Below are positions 34,072 to 42,212 of a DNA stretch of 64,000 nt, one piece after another. The DNA comes from Microbaculum sp051390635. Lineage in GTDB: Bacteria > Pseudomonadota > Alphaproteobacteria > Rhizobiales > Tepidamorphaceae. The notes under the pieces were generated by a model that searched no databases, had not been told where the DNA came from, and worked only from the letters and a program-made list of their open reading frames with translations. The DNA lies in NCBI RefSeq assembly GCF_051390635.1, contig NZ_JBPODT010000001.1, positions 930,001 through 994,000 on the forward strand. The letters run 5' to 3'. The translations under genes were made by a program, and so were the position numbers. How positions within the stretch are numbered: position 1 is the first letter of the stretch; each line of letters opens with the position of its first letter.

Positions 34072-34476
34072 ATGAAGTTTCAAGGCGTCATTCGCAGCCT
34101 GATTCTGGAACGCCGGCCCTTCGCGGTGCTGGCGATCCTCGCTGCGTTGCTGCCCTATATCCTCTCCGGTACCGGACTTCACGGCGCCCCCGCCGGCTTT
34201 CGGCTGACCGACGGCACGCTCGTCATCTGCACCGCCGACGGTTTCGTCCGCGTCGCCGACGATGCGGGTGGCGACCGTCACGACGTCAACGACTGCTGCA
34301 AGTCCGGCTGCATTCACGCTGTCTCGAAGACCGCCATCGGCCCGGCCGGCATATCCCAACCGGCCCGGTTCGTCGCGGTGCGGACCATCGCCTGGCCGCC
34401 ACTCGGCGACGGAGCCGATGCGTCCGCGACCGACGTCGCACCGAGTATCCGCGCGCCTCCTGCACGCCCCGCTTGA
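34072..34476 (+). CDS. DUF2946-like small exported/membrane protein with Cys/His motif
   Basis: 134 residues. After a basic N-terminus comes one hydrophobic segment (FAVLAILAALLPYILSG), then TLVICTADGF (C53) and a CCKSGCIHA cluster (C75, C76, C80, H82). The arrangement resembles DUF2946 proteins, which are commonly next to copper-handling genes. It heads the DUF2946-PCuAC-SCO group, so a role in periplasmic copper delivery is plausible but unproven. The start at 34072 is the first ATG of the hydrophobic ORF. Confidence 0.7.
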   Translation: MKFQGVIRSLILERRPFAVLAILAALLPYILSGTGLHGAPAGFRLTDGTLVICTADGFVRVADDAGGDRHDVNDCCKSGCIHAVSKTAIGPAGISQPARFVAVRTIAWPPLGDGADASATDVAPSIRAPPARPA

Positions 34477-34561
34477 CCGGAATGCCGGGCCCCGCGCCCG
34501 GCTTGATCAAGTCGAAATCCGTGGTGGACCGCTTTCCGCCGCACCGTGCCAGGAGACTATC

Positions 34562-35032
34562 ATGCGTATCATCGCAGCAACCTGCCTTGCCCTTTCCCTG
34601 CTCGCCGCCCCCGCTATCGCGGGCGACTACACCTCAGGCTCGCTCACCATCGAGAATCCGTGGACCCGGGCCATGCCCCCCGGCGCCAAGGTCGGCGGCG
34701 GCTTCATGGTGATCACCAATTCCGGAGACACCGCCGATACCCTGGTGTCCCTGAAGACGCCGCGCGCCGATCGCGGCGAGATTCACGAGATGACCATGAC
34801 CGAAGGCGTCATGAAGATGCGCGAGCTGGAAGGCGGTCTCGAGATCCCGGCGGGCGGCTCGGTCGAGCTGAAGCCCGGCAGCTACCACGTCATGTTCATG
34901 GGCGTGACCGACGGCTTCAAGGAAGGCGAGACGATCGAAGGCACGCTCGTCTTCGAGAGCGCCGGCGAGGTGCCGATCGCATTCACGGTCGGACCGGTCG
35001 GGGGCAAGATGGCCCCGATGAAGCACAACTGA
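34562..35032 (+). CDS. PCuAC-type periplasmic copper chaperone
   Basis: 156 residues with a signal peptide (MRIIAATCLALSLLAAPAIA). The mature domain begins GSLTIENPWTRAMPPGAKVG and carries a histidine/methionine copper-site pattern: H75 and M77 in IHEMTMTEG, M86, and H109-x-M111 in SYHVMFMGV. PCuAC proteins pass Cu(I) to the Cu(A) centre of cytochrome c oxidase, working with SCO proteins such as the next gene. The ATG at 34562 follows AGGAG. Confidence 0.92.
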   Translation: MRIIAATCLALSLLAAPAIAGDYTSGSLTIENPWTRAMPPGAKVGGGFMVITNSGDTADTLVSLKTPRADRGEIHEMTMTEGVMKMRELEGGLEIPAGGSVELKPGSYHVMFMGVTDGFKEGETIEGTLVFESAGEVPIAFTVGPVGGKMAPMKHN

Positions 35033-35069
35033 CCCACACCAACAAACCGCGAAAAGGACGGAAAAGCCG

Positions 35070-35681
35070 ATGCGCGCAATTCGCTGGATCGCCTGGATCC
35101 TGGTCGTACTGGTCGCCGGCACCACCGTGGCGGTGCTGGTCAGCGACGATATCCGCGACGCCGTGCTCGGCAAACCGGGCCAGGGAACGGGCATCGCCGA
35201 GATCGGCGGCCCGTTCCAGCTCGTCGACCATACCGGCAAGCCGGTGACCGAGAAGGACTTCCTGGGCAAGCCGTCCGCCTTCTTCTTCGGCTTCACCCAT
35301 TGCCCGGACGTCTGCCCCACGACGCTCTACGAGATGTCGACCTGGCTGGGCGAACTCGGCCCCGACGCCGACAAGCTCAACGTCGCCTTCGTCACCGTCG
35401 ATCCGGAGCGCGACACGCCGGAGCTGATGAACAACTACCTCTCGGCCTTCGGCGACCGCATAGTCGGCCTGAGCGGCACGCCCGAGCAGGTCTCCCAGAT
35501 CGTCAAGGAATACAAGGTCTATCGACGCAAGGTCGAACAGGAAGACGGCGAGTACGTCATGGACCACTCGGCGAGCGTCTACCTGATGGACGCCGACGGC
35601 AAGTTCGTCGGCACCATCGCCTACGGCGAGGCCGACGATATCGCGCTGGGCAAGCTGAAACGGCTGGTTGCGGGCGGATGA
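35070..35681 (+). CDS. SCO1/SenC-family copper-binding thioredoxin-fold protein
   Basis: 203 residues. One N-terminal membrane anchor (WIAWILVVLVAGTTVAVLV) is followed by a thioredoxin-like domain with the copper-binding CPDVC (C78, C82) and H166 in VMDHSASVYLMD. It works with PCuAC in assembly of the cytochrome oxidase copper centre. It is 37 bp downstream of the PCuAC gene and probably in the same transcript. Confidence 0.93.
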   Translation: MRAIRWIAWILVVLVAGTTVAVLVSDDIRDAVLGKPGQGTGIAEIGGPFQLVDHTGKPVTEKDFLGKPSAFFFGFTHCPDVCPTTLYEMSTWLGELGPDADKLNVAFVTVDPERDTPELMNNYLSAFGDRIVGLSGTPEQVSQIVKEYKVYRRKVEQEDGEYVMDHSASVYLMDADGKFVGTIAYGEADDIALGKLKRLVAGG

Positions 35682-35841
35682 GGCGCTGCCCGCGCTAGCC
35701 AAAGTGTCACCGGGCTAGTCAAAGAAATGCGGCGGCGTATCGCGCAACAAACGCCGCAACTCAGCCCCGTGCCCCGGGCCGATCAGTGGGCCGGGCGCCG
35801 GGCGACTGCCGTTTCCGGCAGCGCCCGCGCGGTGTCGATCG

Positions 35842-37428
35842 CTAGAAGGCCAGAACCTTCGCCTGCTTGACGTGGGGCAGCTTCTCGACGGCCGCCAGCA
35901 CGTCCGGCTGCAGCGGCTCGTCGATCTCGACGAGAGCGATCGCGTCGCCGCCGCGATTCTGGCGTCCGAGATTGAAGGTCGCGATGTTGACCCCGGAATT
36001 GCCCAGCACCATTCCGAGCGCGCCGATGAAGCCGGGCGTGTCCTCGTTGGTGATGTAGAGCATGTGCGGGGCGAGCTCCGCCTCCATGTTGATGCCCTTG
36101 ATCTGGATGAGACGCGGCCGTCCGTCGGAGAACACCGTACCGGCGACCGACCGTTCCTGACGCTCGGTCTGCACGGTGAGGCGCACGTAGTTCTCGTAGG
36201 CGCCCTGCTGCTCCCGGCGCACTTCCTCGATCTGGATGCCGCGCTCGCGCGCGACCGCCGGCGCCGACACCATGTTGACGTCCTCCAGCAGCGGCCGCAG
36301 CACGCCTGCGATCGCCGCCGAGCTCAGGGCCTTCGTGTTCATCTCGGCGACCTCGCCGGCATATTCGAGACGCAGGCCCTTGATGCCCGTCTCGGTGAGC
36401 TGGCCCGCGAACGAGCCGAGCTGCTCGGCAAGCGACACGAACGGCTTCAGCCGCGGCGCTTCCTCGGCGCTGATCGAGGGCATGTTGAGCGCGTTGGTGA
36501 CGGCACCGGTCAGCAGATAGTCGGCCATCTGCTCGGCGACCTGCAGGGCGACGTTCTCCTGCGCCTCTGTCGTGGCGGCGCCCAGATGCGGCGTGCAGAT
36601 GACGTTCGGCGCGCCGAACAGGACGTTCTCCTTGGCCGGCTCCACAGCGAACACGTCGAAGGCGGCACCGGCGACATGGCCGGACTCGAGGGACTCGCGC
36701 AGCGCCTCCTCGTCGACGAGCCCGCCGCGGGCGCAATTGACGATGCGTACGCCCTTCTTGGTCTTGGCCAGCGCCTCACGCGACAGGATGTTGCGGGTCT
36801 TATCGGTCAGCGGCACATGCAGGGTGATGAAGTCGGCCCGGCGCAGGAGCTCGTCGAGATCGACCTTCTCGACGCCGAGATCCGTCGCCCGCTCTTCCGA
36901 CAGGAACGGATCGTAGGCGATGACCTTCATCCGCAGTCCCTGCGCCCGGTCCGCGGCGATCGAACCGATGTTGCCGCAGCCGATGACGCCGAGCACCTTC
37001 GCCGTCACCTCGACGCCCATGAAGCGGTTCTTCTCCCACTTGCCGGCCTGCGTCGAGACGTCGGCCGACGGGATCTGGCGGGCCAGCGACAGCATCAGCG
37101 CGATCGCGTGTTCGGCCGTGGTGATCGAATTGCCGAACGGCGTGTTCATCACGATGACGCCGCGCTTGGTGGCGGCGGGCACGTCGATGTTGTCGACGCC
37201 GATGCCGGCGCGCCCGATCACCTTCAGCTTGTCCGCGCCGGCGATGACCTTTTCGGTCACCTTCGACGCCGAGCGCACGGCCAGCCCGTCATAATCGCCG
37301 ATCCGCGCGGCGAAGGCTTCCTTGTCGGCGCCGAGATCGGGCTCGTAGTCGACCTCGATGCCGCGGTCCTTGAAGATCTGAACCGCCGCGGTCGACAGCT
37401 TGTCGGAAATGAGTACGCGAGGTGCCAT
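35842..37428 (-). CDS. serA: D-3-phosphoglycerate dehydrogenase SerA
   Basis: 528 residues, the long type with three regions: substrate- and NAD-binding domains (~1-315; VLGVIGCGNIGSIAADRAQG, NCARGGLVDEEALRESLES in part, and catalytic CTPHLGAAT), an intervening domain (~320-450), and a C-terminal ACT domain (~455-528) beginning IKGINMEAELAPHMLYI and containing NEDTPGFIGALGMVLGN. It makes the first serine-specific step, 3-phosphoglycerate to 3-phosphohydroxypyruvate. The ATG at 37428 follows AAGGAC. It lies downstream of serC, separated by an inverted repeat. Confidence 0.96.
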   Translation of the reverse strand: MAPRVLISDKLSTAAVQIFKDRGIEVDYEPDLGADKEAFAARIGDYDGLAVRSASKVTEKVIAGADKLKVIGRAGIGVDNIDVPAATKRGVIVMNTPFGNSITTAEHAIALMLSLARQIPSADVSTQAGKWEKNRFMGVEVTAKVLGVIGCGNIGSIAADRAQGLRMKVIAYDPFLSEERATDLGVEKVDLDELLRRADFITLHVPLTDKTRNILSREALAKTKKGVRIVNCARGGLVDEEALRESLESGHVAGAAFDVFAVEPAKENVLFGAPNVICTPHLGAATTEAQENVALQVAEQMADYLLTGAVTNALNMPSISAEEAPRLKPFVSLAEQLGSFAGQLTETGIKGLRLEYAGEVAEMNTKALSSAAIAGVLRPLLEDVNMVSAPAVARERGIQIEEVRREQQGAYENYVRLTVQTERQERSVAGTVFSDGRPRLIQIKGINMEAELAPHMLYITNEDTPGFIGALGMVLGNSGVNIATFNLGRQNRGGDAIALVEIDEPLQPDVLAAVEKLPHVKQAKVLAF

Positions 37429-37511
37429 GGTGTCTGGTCCTTGTCTCTGAGCCGGCTCCACGTCACGCCGGGCCCGGGCCGGGCATCGCGCGGAGGGAAA
37501 TTCGGGAGGAG

Positions 37512-37534
37512 ATTGCCGGGCCGGGCCCGGCAAT
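37512..37534. repeat. Extragenic inverted repeat ATTGCCGGG-N5-CCCGGCAAT, second copy
   Basis: Perfect 9-bp arms with spacer CCGGG, between serC and serA, which run in the same direction. Arms identical to 33203-33225. In an operon it could form a hairpin that protects or trims the mRNA. Confidence 0.85.
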
Positions 37535-37558
37535 GATGTGGTCCGTCGCGCGCGGCAA

Positions 37559-38734
37559 TCAGGCCGCGCGGGCGAGCTCGGCCTTGGCGCACGCGTAGGC
37601 CCAGTCGAGCCAGGGCGTCAGCGCCTGGACGTCGGAGGCCTCGATCGTCGCGCCGCACCAGATCCGCAGACCTGGAGGCGCATCGCGGTAGTAGGCGATG
37701 TCGTAGGCGACGCCTTCCTTGTCGAGCATCGCGGCCACCGACTTGGCGAAGGCGGCCTGATCCTCGACCGGCCTGGCGGCGATGTCGGGATCGGTGAACG
37801 ACAGGCATACCGAGGTGTTCGACCGGGTCTCCGGCGCCGTTGCCAGGAAGTCGATCCACGGCGTCGTCTCGACCCAGTCCGCGATCGCCGCCGTGTTCGC
37901 GTCGGCGCGCGCGACGAGGCCGTCGAGACCGCCGGCGGAGCGTGCCCATTCGAGCGCGTCGATATAATCCTCGACGCAGAGCATCGACGGCGTGTTGATG
38001 GTCTCGCCCTTGAAGATGCCCTCGTTGAGCTTGCCGGACTTGGTCATCCGGAAGATCTTCGGCAGCGGCCAGGACGGGGTGTACGTCTCCAGGCGCTCGA
38101 CCGCGCGCGGGCTGAGGATCAGCATGCCGTGCGCCGCCTCTCCGCCAAGCACCTTCTGCCAGGAGTAGGTGACGACGTCGAGCTTGTCCCAGTCGAGCCG
38201 CTGGGCGAACACCGCCGACGTCGCGTCGCAGATGGTCAGGCCCTCGCGGTCGGCGGGGATCCAGTCGGCGTTCGGCACACGCACGCCGGAGGTCGTGCCG
38301 TTCCAGGTGAACACCACGTCGCGGGAGAAATCGACGGCCGACAAATCCGGCAGCTCGCCGTAGCCAGCCTTGGTGATCTTCGCGTCGTTGAGCTTGAGCT
38401 GCTTGACGACATCGGTCACCCAGCCCTCGCCGAAGCTTTCCCAGGCGAGCATCTCGACGCCGCGGGCGCCGAGCATCGACCACAGCGCCATCTCGACGGC
38501 GCCGGTATCCGACGCCGGCACGATGCCGATCCGATGGTCTGCGGGAATACCGAGGATTTCGCGGGTCAGGTCGATGGCGCGGGCGAGCCGCTCCTTACCC
38601 GGTTTGGACCGGTGCGAACGGCCGACGAGCGCGTCGGAAAGCGCTTCCAGCGACCAGTTCGGCCGCTTGGCGCAAGGTCCAGAGGAAAAATTGGGATTTT
38701 CCGGCCGAGTGGCCGGTTTCGTAGTCGTGGTCAT
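37559..38734 (-). CDS. serC: Phosphoserine aminotransferase SerC
   Basis: 391 residues, class V PLP aminotransferase of the alphaproteobacterial SerC branch. N-terminal NFSSGPCAKRPNWSL, PLP-lysine motif TYSWQKVLGGEAAHGM, and GETINTPSMLCVEDYIDALEW in part. It converts 3-phosphohydroxypyruvate to phosphoserine using glutamate, following SerA. The gene is first in the serC-serA set and carries a structured leader directly before its ATG at 38734. Confidence 0.95.
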   Translation of the reverse strand: MTTTTKPATRPENPNFSSGPCAKRPNWSLEALSDALVGRSHRSKPGKERLARAIDLTREILGIPADHRIGIVPASDTGAVEMALWSMLGARGVEMLAWESFGEGWVTDVVKQLKLNDAKITKAGYGELPDLSAVDFSRDVVFTWNGTTSGVRVPNADWIPADREGLTICDATSAVFAQRLDWDKLDVVTYSWQKVLGGEAAHGMLILSPRAVERLETYTPSWPLPKIFRMTKSGKLNEGIFKGETINTPSMLCVEDYIDALEWARSAGGLDGLVARADANTAAIADWVETTPWIDFLATAPETRSNTSVCLSFTDPDIAARPVEDQAAFAKSVAAMLDKEGVAYDIAYYRDAPPGLRIWCGATIEASDVQALTPWLDWAYACAKAELARAA

Positions 38735-38800
38735 GTGCCTCTACCCTTCCAGATAGGTGCCCCTCGTTGGGGAGGGGTGTCCCGCGGATGGGGGTAGTCC
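38735..38800 (-). ncRNA. serC-motif RNA leader
   Basis: On the minus strand a CTACCC segment (38792-38797 on plus as GGGTAG) pairs with GGGTAG next to the start codon (38741-38746 on plus as CTACCC), enclosing a CCCCTC/GAGGGG hairpin (38760-38777). This matches the serC RNA motif described upstream of serC in alphaproteobacteria, which overlaps the ribosome-binding region. The ligand, if any, is unknown. Confidence 0.72.
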
Positions 38801-38888
38801 CGATCGCGCCCGCTGTCAAATGAATTGAAAGCGACAGCCGGTTGCCGGCCTGCGACACAAAGCGCGACGGGTATTGAGAGGCGCAACG

Positions 38889-38914
38889 AAAAGCGGCGGG
38901 CCTCGGCCCGCCGC
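38889..38914 (-). terminator. Intrinsic terminator of the first outer-membrane protein gene
   Basis: A perfect 10-bp stem GCGGCGGGCC/GGCCCGCCGC (38893-38914) is followed on the minus strand by TTTTCGTTG, 53 bp after the barrel-gene stop. Confidence 0.82.
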
Positions 38915-38967
38915 AGTGTTGGAAATCCCAGCAGGACCGCCGCTTGGCGATCCCGGCTTTGGGTCGA

Positions 38968-39726
38968 TCAGTCGATCAGGAACCGCGCGCCGATGCGGAA
39001 TTCGTGGGCGGCGATATCGGTGACCTCGATGTGGTTGCCCCACTGGTCGTTGGTATCCACGTCGCCCAGCGACACGTAGCGATAGTTCATGTCGACCAGC
39101 CAGTTCTCGGTCACCGCGTAGCTGGCGCCACCCGTGAGAGACCAGGCGAAGTTCCAGGAGTTGGCATCCGAGCCGAGCGACTGCAGGCCCGCCGGATTGA
39201 GCGGCGGATTGGTGTGACGGTAGTCCTTCAGGCGAACATTCGCCGTACCGATGCCGCCGCCGACGTAAGGCGTCAGCCCCCCCCAGGTGCCCAGGTCGAC
39301 ATAGACGTTCGCCAGTATAGTCCAGGCGGAGATCCGGCCGGTCGCGTTCGAATAGGCCGATCCGCACGCAACGAACGGACAGGGCACGCTGCCGGTGAAG
39401 TCCGCCGGCGCCTCGTAGTCGACCGTGATGTCGGAGCGGAACCACGGATTGAACTGGTAGCCAACACCGCCGCCGATCAGGAAGGCGTTGTCGATCGATT
39501 CGTCGACATCCTGAAAGACGAAGTTGCCGGGAATCAGGGTGTAGGTGGCGTCCGGCGAGCTGTAGACCTTGTAGCCGATGTCGCCGCGCAGATACCACGT
39601 AGAGCCGATCTCGACTGGCAGGATCGGCTCCAGGAAGGCGTCCGAGTAGTCCGCGGCGTGTGCGCCGCCCGCGCTCAGGGCCACCGTGACCCCTGCTGCC
39701 GCGATGAATTTCTTGAGGCTGCCCAT
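38968..39726 (-). CDS. Outer-membrane beta-barrel protein, Omp25/Omp31 type (copy 1)
   Basis: 252 residues with a signal peptide (KKFIAAAGVTVALSAGGAHA). Mature sequence has alternating beta strands with aromatic girdle residues, such as STWYLRGDIGYK, FLIGGGVGYQFNPWFRSDIT and TPYVGGGIGTANVR, and ends in FRIGARFLID, fitting an eight-stranded barrel. Function is probably structural, linking to peptidoglycan or envelope stability; no specific ligand is known. Promoter region carries a CtrA-like box. It is a paralogue of the next gene. Confidence 0.87.
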   Translation of the reverse strand: MGSLKKFIAAAGVTVALSAGGAHAADYSDAFLEPILPVEIGSTWYLRGDIGYKVYSSPDATYTLIPGNFVFQDVDESIDNAFLIGGGVGYQFNPWFRSDITVDYEAPADFTGSVPCPFVACGSAYSNATGRISAWTILANVYVDLGTWGGLTPYVGGGIGTANVRLKDYRHTNPPLNPAGLQSLGSDANSWNFAWSLTGGASYAVTENWLVDMNYRYVSLGDVDTNDQWGNHIEVTDIAAHEFRIGARFLID

Positions 39727-39811
39727 GGCCTGACTCCGTAAATCTTAGCGCGACCCGAAGACGCCGGCGACCGCGCGGTTACGTTCGAGATGTACTATGC
39801 CGGCAAAATCG

Positions 39812-39827
39812 TTAAGACGGGCTTAAC
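39812..39827 (-). promoter_or_regulatory. CtrA-like box TTAA-N7-TTAAC upstream of barrel gene copy 1
   Basis: The plus strand reads TTAA-GACGGGC-TTAACC from 39812, an exact match to the CtrA consensus spacing. About 25 bp away a second TTAA pair with N9 spacing (39836 and 39849) repeats. The layout is shared with the site at 40895. Confidence 0.65.
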
Positions 39828-39962
39828 CACGTTCCTTAACTACGTTTGTTAAGGCGCTGAATTCTTACCGAACTCTTAATTTTACCCGCACCGACGCCGC
39901 GACGACTTCCCACCCGTCGCGGCGCGCCGCGACGGCCGTGTGTCCCGGCAAAAAGAGGAAGA

Positions 39963-39985
39963 GCGGCGGACCACCGGTCCGCCGC
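39963..39985 (-). terminator. Probable terminator of outer-membrane protein copy 2
   Basis: Perfect 10-bp stem GCGGCGGACC/GGTCCGCCGC with loop ACC, 54 bp after the stop of copy 2. The downstream minus-strand sequence is pyrimidine-rich and ends in five T. Confidence 0.7.
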
Positions 39986-40038
39986 CCTTGATGACTGCTT
40001 GAGATCAGCCTGACGGTAGTCCGCCCTTGCAGGGCGCC

Positions 40039-40809
40039 CTACTGAAAGGCGTAGCGCACGCCCAGATGGACGTCATGCGACGTCAGGCTGTCGAAGATCA
40101 TCGGATTGTTGACGGTGTTGAGGCCGTTGTAGCCGACGATATCGCCCGTTTCGCCGTCCCCCAGATCGACGTAGCGATAGCCGAGATCCACGGTGACGTT
40201 CTGCGTCACTTCCCAGCCGGCACCCGCGTGAAGCGCCCAGGCGAAGTTCCACTTGGACGCGGACGGGGCATAGGCGACGGCGCCGTTGGGCGTGTTGATG
40301 TCCTGGAAGTTGCTGATGGTGTTGCGCGATGCGCCGATACCCCCGCCCACATAGGGCGTGATCCCCCACCAGGTGCCGAGATCGACATAGGCGTTCGCCA
40401 TCAGCAGCCATTCGTACTTGGTGGCGCTGTAGTCGTTGCTGCCGTCCCAGATATTGTCGCCGTTGAAATCATACCGGTCGAGCGCCGTGAAGCTGGCCTT
40501 GCCGCGATACTCGCCCGTGAGGTCGGCGCGGAACCATTCGTTGAACTCGTAGCCGACGCCGAGGCCGTAGATCGGCGCGGCATCGAATCCGCCCGAATCG
40601 AGGAATTCGACCGTGCCCGGCGTGAACAGCACGTTGTCGAGTTTGCCGAGCTGCTGGTTGCTCATGCCGATATAGCCGCGCAGATACCATCCGCCGACCG
40701 GCACCGGTTCGACATAGGGCACGATCGGCACGTCGGCGGCACGCGCGAACCCCGTCATCGCCATAGCGGCGATCGAGGCCGCGAGAATGGTTCTCAGACT
40801 TCCGTTCAT
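40039..40809 (-). CDS. Outer-membrane beta-barrel protein, Omp25/Omp31 type (copy 2)
   Basis: 256 residues with a signal peptide (LRTILAASIAAMAMTGFARA). Beta-strand segments parallel to copy 1 are VGGWYLRGYIGMSN, YGLGVGYEFNEWFRADLTGEY in part, NAYVDLGTWWGITPYVGGGI and VHLGVRYAFQ at the C-terminus (terminal Phe-type signature near the end). Identity to copy 1 is moderate, so this is an old duplication rather than a recent one. The ATG at 40809 follows GGGGAAG. A CtrA-like box sits 86 bp upstream. Confidence 0.87.
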   Translation of the reverse strand: MNGSLRTILAASIAAMAMTGFARAADVPIVPYVEPVPVGGWYLRGYIGMSNQQLGKLDNVLFTPGTVEFLDSGGFDAAPIYGLGVGYEFNEWFRADLTGEYRGKASFTALDRYDFNGDNIWDGSNDYSATKYEWLLMANAYVDLGTWWGITPYVGGGIGASRNTISNFQDINTPNGAVAYAPSASKWNFAWALHAGAGWEVTQNVTVDLGYRYVDLGDGETGDIVGYNGLNTVNNPMIFDSLTSHDVHLGVRYAFQ

Positions 40810-40894
40810 AACCTGTACTTCCCCATCGCTGCGACCGGCAGCCAAACGCGCCGCGCCAGTGAATCGACTCCACAGTGACTATGGGGAACATTGG

Positions 40895-40910
40895 TTAAGG
40901 GCAGTTTAAC
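40895..40910 (-). promoter_or_regulatory. CtrA-like box TTAA-N7-TTAAC upstream of barrel gene copy 2
   Basis: The plus strand reads TTAA-GGGCAGT-TTAACC, followed by TTTTTAACTACGTTTTTTAACC in the flank (given in parts), matching the layout at 39812. GAATC and GACTC (GANTC sites) lie at 40861 and 40866 between it and the gene. Confidence 0.65.
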
Positions 40911-41038
40911 CAAGCTTTTTAACTACGTTTTTTAACCAGCGGCGCTCCCGGGCGCCGGTTTTGTTTCGTATCCCTGATTTCGGCTTCACCTCGTCTGGCA
41001 ATCGCGCTAGAGCGGAGCACGGACCCGGGAGCCTGACG

Positions 41039-42208
41039 ATGACCACGACGGATCGCCTCGACAGCCAGCGCCACCTGTTCGACATCCCGCGCGACGTGGT
41101 GTGGATGAACTGCGCCTACATGTCGCCGCTTATGAACGCGGCCGTAGCCGCCGGCGAGGAAGGCATTCGCCGCAAGGCACATCCCTGGTCGATGACACCG
41201 CCCGACTTCTTTTCCGAGTCCGAGGATGCCCGCACCCTGTTCGGTCGCCTCGTCAACGCGCCCGCCGAGGCCGTCGCGATCGTGCCGTCCGCCTCCTACG
41301 GGATCGCGGTTGCCGCGGCCAATACGCTCGTGTCGTCCGGCCAGAGCATCGTACTGCTCGAAGACCAGTTCCCCTCCAACGTCTACGCCTGGCGGCGCAA
41401 GGCGTCGGAAAACGGCGCCCGGGTGCGCACCGTCACCCGGGCCGAGGCGAGCGGCGCTAACGGCGCGACGGACTGGACGTCCGCGCTCGTCGCCGCGATC
41501 GACGACGACACCGCGGTCGTCGCCGCGCCCAACTGCCTGTGGACCGACGGGTCGCTGATCGACCTCGAGACGGTCGGCGAGGCGGCCCGGCGCCACGGCG
41601 CGGCTCTGGTGCTCGATCTCACCCAGTCCGCCGGCGTGATGCCGTTCGACGTATCCGCCGTACAGCCGGATTTCGCCGTCGCCGCCACCTACAAGTGGCT
41701 GCTCGGTCCCTATTCGCTCGGCTTTCTCTACGCCGCTCCGCATCGTCAGTCCGGACGGCCGCTGGAGGAAGGCTGGATCACCCGCGCCGGCGCCCGGGAT
41801 TTCGCCCGCCTCGTCGACTACCAGGACGACTACGAACCCGGCGCCCGGCGCTACGACATGGGCGAGCGCTCGAATTTCCATCTGATGCCGATGGCGACCG
41901 CCGCGCTCTCGCGAATTCTGGACTGGGGCGTGGACCGCATCGCCCGGACCCTCGGCGAACGCAACCGCGATATCGTCGAGCGCGCCGCCGGGCTCGGGTT
42001 CTCCGCCCCGCCGGAGGACTTTCGCGCCGCGCATTTCCTCGGGCTGCGCCACGTCGGCGGAATCCCGGCGACGCTGCTGGACACGCTGAAGGACAGGAAT
42101 GTCTATGTGAGCGTGCGCGGCGATTCGATCCGCGTTACGCCGCATCTCTACAACGACGACGAGGACGTCGAGCGGTTCTTCGCCGCGCTGGAGGCCGCGC
42201 TCGTCTGA
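41039..42208 (+). CDS. Class V aminotransferase / cysteine desulfurase-fold PLP enzyme
   Basis: 389 residues. The PLP-lysine is in VAATYKWLLGPYSLGFLY, with LVLDLTQSAGVMPFDVSAV before it and RSNFHLMPMATAAL near the cofactor-binding region. The family includes isopenicillin-N epimerase-like and kynureninase-like enzymes; the substrate here is unknown. The ATG at 41039 follows GGGAG and a longer frame start was rejected. It converges on glmM with a 4-bp gap. Confidence 0.85.
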   Translation: MTTTDRLDSQRHLFDIPRDVVWMNCAYMSPLMNAAVAAGEEGIRRKAHPWSMTPPDFFSESEDARTLFGRLVNAPAEAVAIVPSASYGIAVAAANTLVSSGQSIVLLEDQFPSNVYAWRRKASENGARVRTVTRAEASGANGATDWTSALVAAIDDDTAVVAAPNCLWTDGSLIDLETVGEAARRHGAALVLDLTQSAGVMPFDVSAVQPDFAVAATYKWLLGPYSLGFLYAAPHRQSGRPLEEGWITRAGARDFARLVDYQDDYEPGARRYDMGERSNFHLMPMATAALSRILDWGVDRIARTLGERNRDIVERAAGLGFSAPPEDFRAAHFLGLRHVGGIPATLLDTLKDRNVYVSVRGDSIRVTPHLYNDDEDVERFFAALEAALV

Positions 42209-42212
42209 GGCG

